Assembly (NCBI GenBank): GCA_014379925.1
Contig: JACMKY010000128.1
Coordinates: 1 to 16,699 of the forward strand
DNA: 16,699 nt
From: Cytophagales bacterium
GTDB taxonomy: Bacteria > Bacteroidota > Bacteroidia > Cytophagales > ES-bin-26
Reading direction: 5' to 3'
In this document: positions 14,526 to 16,699 of the stretch, in pieces
Layout of the letters: every line of letters starts with the position of its first letter
How positions within the stretch are numbered: the first letter of the stretch is position 1
The notes under the pieces: generated by a model
Database searches by the model: none
What the model was told of the DNA's origin: nothing
What the model saw: the letters and a program-made list of their open reading frames with translations, nothing else
Made by a program: the position numbers and the translations under genes

Positions 14526-15128
14526 TCAAACCCTCCGCGCTGCCGGACCCAGGCGGAAACACCGGCGGCAGCGGGCTTCGTAGTTGTCCGTTTCGCCCAG
14601 CAGCACTTTTTCTTGGGAAGGAACCAGCCGGTACGAGTAGGAAGCGATGTTGCCGCACACCATGCACACCGCGTGCAGCTTCGTAATGTACTCCGCTACT
14701 GCCATCAGGGAAGGCATTGGTCCGAACGGTTTCCCCTGAAAGTCCATGTCCAGCCCCGCCACAATGACCCGCTTGCCCTGATCGGCCAGCTTCACGCACA
14801 CGTCCGGGAGGGCTTCGTCGAAAAACTGCGCTTCGTCGATGCCCACCACGTCGCAATCTCCCGTGAACAGCAGCATTTCCTCCGCCGACTGCAAGGGTGT
14901 GGAACGAATGGCGTTGGCGTTGTGCGACACAACATCTTCCCCGTGATACCGTTGGTCGAGGGCCGGCTTGAAGATTTCTACCCGCTGCCGGGCAATCCGG
15001 GCCCGGTTCAGTCGTCGGATCAGTTCTTCGGTTTTGCCCGAAAACATCGAGCCGCACACCACTTCGATCCACCCCAGGTAGTGGCGGTGACTGCGGTGAT
15101 ACCCCTCCAGATTTGGTTCAATGAACAT
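14526..15128 (-). CDS. tdk: Thymidine kinase (type II, zinc-binding)
   Basis: Phosphorylates thymidine with ATP to dTMP, the salvage route into dTTP, in the cytosol. With the start at 15128 the protein has 200 residues, normal for the TK1-like family. Visible: the P-loop GSMFSGKT (26-33), DEAQFF (98-103) with the catalytic Glu99, the lasso-like GLDMDFQGKPFGPM (125-138), and two CxxC pairs (C155/C158 and C187/C190) that bind structural zinc. The frame stays open upstream to 15317, but those 63 codons (MRRKRPVTAGKV...) have no family counterpart, so the internal ATG is preferred; it still leaves a slightly longer N-terminus than the E. coli enzyme. It converges with the M23 gene 55 nt away. The C-terminus LGPAARRV is unremarkable. 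Confidence 0.95.
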   Translation of the reverse strand: MFIEPNLEGYHRSHRHYLGWIEVVCGSMFSGKTEELIRRLNRARIARQRVEIFKPALDQRYHGEDVVSHNANAIRSTPLQSAEEMLLFTGDCDVVGIDEAQFFDEALPDVCVKLADQGKRVIVAGLDMDFQGKPFGPMPSLMAVAEYITKLHAVCMVCGNIASYSYRLVPSQEKVLLGETDNYEARCRRCFRLGPAARRV

Positions 15129-15320
15129 GCAATCGGTTGCTTGTTTTGGTTTGGAGTTGCCGATTTCCCCACCGGTCTGGCCAGCGAGGCGTTCGTGGTG
15201 TGGCAATTGCCCTTCGTTTCGGTAGTTGTTGGATTCGACTGCGGGAAGTTCGCCAGTGTTTTCCTGACCCGAAAGTATAATTACCTTACCAGCCGTCACC
15301 GGCCTTTTTCTCCGCAAGCG

Positions 15321-15343
15321 GGCATCTAATCAATGCCTTTTTT
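15321..15343 (+). terminator. Terminator-like hairpin with T6 run
   Basis: GGCAT-CTAATCA-ATGCC followed directly by TTTTTT: a 5-bp stem, 7-nt loop and U-tract, the only such arrangement noted in the window. On the + strand no annotated transcript ends here; it would stop one running antisense to tdk, or insulate the downstream gene. Confidence 0.35.
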
Positions 15344-15435
15344 CTGAAATTATCACTGCTCCGGGTTTGACAGCAACTTGGTTTTCACCACCGTGTTGCC
15401 CGGGTTTCGTACGGATAGGTTGGGTATAATTTCCT

Positions 15436-15443
15436 TAGCTTTA
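15436..15443 (+). promoter_or_regulatory. Weak -7-like element upstream of hypothetical gene
   Basis: TAGCTTTA differs from TAnnTTTG at the last base and lies 20 nt before the ATG. The only TTG nearby (15420-15422) is 13 nt upstream, which is too close for standard spacing. Confidence 0.25.
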
Positions 15444-15463
15444 CAAATCAAACGCTTTCCGCA

Positions 15464-16546
15464 ATGATGGACAAATTAAACGTATCCGCCCTGAAAGAAT
15501 ACAGTCTCGCGTACGCCAAACGACTGTCCGATTATTTTTTTATTGATAACGAACTGGTTACGGGTAAACAGATGCTCCGATTCTGTGATGTTCAACAGGT
15601 CAATCTGTTGATGGTCGGTGGCTTGTTCGAGGCCTGGCAACGGGAAATCAATCGTTTCAGGAGCCCCTACTTCGACTACGAGGCAACGGAAGTGAAGGAA
15701 ACGTTGAAGGCGTTCCTGGATACGGCGTCGCGCCACATTGCGGTGAAGAAAACGGATTTTGAACCCTTGCTCTCCAAAGCCGTTTACGACACCCTCCTGC
15801 TGATTTTTTCACCCCGGCAGTATTTCAAAGAGTGGCTATCGGAGGCTTTTCAGGAAGAAATTGCCCCCGCCCGACTCCAGGAATACCTTAAATACATTCA
15901 GATAAACAAATTTATTCTGAAAGGTCTGATCGAACGAATGGGGTCGGAAGCACGCGCCTCATTGCCGGTGGCGGAGGCTTCGCGGTGGTTGGACGAAATA
16001 ATACATTCCCGAGCCGAACAACTGGAAGAGCCCCGCAAGTTTGAGGAAGTATTTTCTGAAAAACTGCTTTTGGACGCGCAGTCCTTCACCAGCGAACCGG
16101 CTCCCGTCGTCCCACCCGTTTCGATCCTGGTCGTCGAAGCCATCCCCGCGAACCGGGAATCTGCCACGGAGGAACCCCCTTTTGCGCCCCCCAGGAACGG
16201 TCCGATCGAACTAAGCCTCAACGAACGATTCAGCAAAGAACAACAAACCTTGAACGACAGCTTGCGGCAAGCAACCAAGGGAACCACGTTGGATCGCCAA
16301 CTCAAAACCCGCATCGAGAACATCAAAAGTGCCATTCCATTGAATCAAAAGTTTGTTTTCATCAATGAGCTATTCAAAGGAGACGCGGCAGCCTACCACC
16401 AAGCCCTTAATGAGTTGGAGCAATGCAGTACGTATCAATCTGCTAACCAATTACTTAGGGAGAGTTATGCGAAAGCCTACGGTTGGAATATGGACGGGGA
16501 AGAAGCGGAAGCATTTTTTGAAATCATTGAGAGAAAGTTTTATTGA
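15464..16546 (+). CDS. Hypothetical protein with two helical domains joined by a Pro/Glu-rich linker
   Basis: A 360-residue cytosolic-looking protein (no signal peptide or membrane segment) with no function I can assign. Residues about 1-205 are predicted helical and acidic/basic mixed (LNVSALKEYSLAYAKRLSDYFF..., KFILKGLIERMG...). Residues 208-250 form a low-complexity linker rich in P, E and A. Residues about 255-360 form a compact helical C-terminal domain with IPLNQKFVFINELFKGD (291-307) followed by YHQALNELEQCSTYQSANQLL and ending FFEIIERKFY. This C-terminal pattern resembles one I associate with conserved hypothetical proteins in Bacteroidota, but I cannot name it. The start may be either of two adjacent ATGs (15464 or 15467). 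It is followed by the putative rRNA promoter and not by any co-directional gene in the window. Confidence 0.8.
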   Translation: MMDKLNVSALKEYSLAYAKRLSDYFFIDNELVTGKQMLRFCDVQQVNLLMVGGLFEAWQREINRFRSPYFDYEATEVKETLKAFLDTASRHIAVKKTDFEPLLSKAVYDTLLLIFSPRQYFKEWLSEAFQEEIAPARLQEYLKYIQINKFILKGLIERMGSEARASLPVAEASRWLDEIIHSRAEQLEEPRKFEEVFSEKLLLDAQSFTSEPAPVVPPVSILVVEAIPANRESATEEPPFAPPRNGPIELSLNERFSKEQQTLNDSLRQATKGTTLDRQLKTRIENIKSAIPLNQKFVFINELFKGDAAAYHQALNELEQCSTYQSANQLLRESYAKAYGWNMDGEEAEAFFEIIERKFY

Positions 16547-16570
16547 TTCGCTGTCAACGCATTGGCTCGC

Positions 16571-16592
16571 AACGGAAAAAAATCTTTTCGTT
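16571..16592 (+). terminator. AT-rich hairpin after the hypothetical gene
   Basis: AAC-g-GAAAA (16571-16579), loop AAATC, TTTTC-GTT (16585-16592): 8 bp with one bulged G, 24 nt after the stop codon. Low GC and no long T-run make it a weak terminator candidate. Confidence 0.25.
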
Positions 16593-16595
16593 TCC

Positions 16596-16626
16596 TTGCG
16601 GGGGGGATCGAGAAGCGCTATTTTTG
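16596..16626 (+). promoter_or_regulatory. Strong Bacteroidota promoter at the right edge
   Basis: TTG (16596-16598), 20-nt spacer, TATTTTTG (16619-16626): both elements match the -33/-7 consensus with the expected spacing, the best promoter in the window. Transcription would start about 16631-16633. The downstream leader contains a boxA-like motif, which points to an rRNA operon. Confidence 0.6.
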
Positions 16627-16630
16627 CAAT

Positions 16631-16699
16631 CCGTTTTGGTTTTCCCGGCATTTGGGAGGGATCGAAACGGCGTTCTTTGGCGTGTTGACAGGAAACAAA
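16631..16699 (+). other. Probable rRNA operon leader with boxA-like motif (continues past window)
   Basis: After the promoter the sequence has CCGTTT (16631-16636) pairing with AAACGG (16665-16670), then GTTCTTTGG (16672-16680) and GTGTTGACAGG. GTTCTTTGACAT-like sequence shortly upstream of 16S rRNA is common in Bacteroidota and resembles the boxA antitermination element. No 16S sequence itself is within the window, so this stays an inference. Confidence 0.45.

Larger units (their letters stand above)
15129..15463. other. 335-bp divergent intergenic region (tdk / hypothetical gene)
   Basis: No convincing gene is seen here. It holds the upstream sequence of tdk (-), where I find no good TAnnTTTG element, a terminator-like hairpin at 15321-15343 read on the + strand, and a weak -7-like TAGCTTTA at 15436-15443 before the + strand gene. 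The open tdk frame up to 15317 is judged non-coding. Confidence 0.5.

Noticed and set aside
15129..15317. N-terminal extension of thymidine kinase by 63 codons
   Set aside because: The extension has no match to the family and reads like translated intergenic DNA; the internal ATG at 15128 gives a normal-length enzyme.
14613..15329. + strand open frame opposite tdk
   Set aside because: Shadow frame; no start context or domain, and tdk motifs lie on the other strand.
15425..15430. TATAAT box upstream of the hypothetical gene
   Set aside because: Bacteroidota primary sigma factors use TAnnTTTG, and no TTGACA lies 17 nt upstream, so this is probably coincidence.

Overview
The window looks like a chromosomal segment from a member of the Bacteroidota, most likely a Cytophagales (Spirosoma/Larkinella-like) species of moderately high GC. 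The phylum call rests on a SusC/SusD outer-membrane pair, several TAnnTTTG-type -7 promoter elements, and the general absence of Shine-Dalgarno sequences ahead of starts. The genus-level call is only an impression.

Region 1 (1-4610): the 3' end of a SusC-type TonB-dependent receptor, its SusD-type lipoprotein partner, and a secreted protein of unknown function with a striking histidine cluster. Region 2 (4611-6240): phosphoglycerate kinase (pgk) with its own -7 element, followed by a structured intergenic stretch.

Region 3 (6190-11922) is the most coherent part: nicotinate phosphoribosyltransferase (pncB), a divergent PRPP synthetase paralogue, glutamine-dependent NAD+ synthetase (nadE) and an NrtR/AraR-type Nudix-winged-helix regulator, all on the + strand. 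PRPP synthetase supplies the co-substrate of PncB. PncB makes NaMN, NadD (not in this window) would convert it to NaAD, and NadE amidates NaAD to NAD+. A perfect GTGTA-N5-TACAC inverted repeat abuts the pncB -7 element and is a good candidate operator for the regulator at the far end of the cluster. The intergenic gaps of this cluster are rich in repeats and hairpins: a 19-bp perfect inverted repeat before nadE, inverted heptad-repeat tracts before the regulator, and an 18-nt near-repeat shared between the prs start and the nadE upstream hairpin.

Region 4 (12017-15128): a POT-family peptide transporter (-), divergent from a cytosolic-looking M23/LytM metallopeptidase domain protein (+), which converges on thymidine kinase (-). 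Region 5 (15129-16699): a 335-bp gap, a conserved-looking hypothetical protein with two predicted domains and a Pro/Glu linker, then at the right edge a very good Bacteroidota promoter (TTG-N20-TATTTTTG) followed by a leader with a GTTCTTTG boxA-like motif, suggesting that an rRNA operon begins just beyond the window.

No CRISPR array, tRNA gene, transposase or phage gene was seen.
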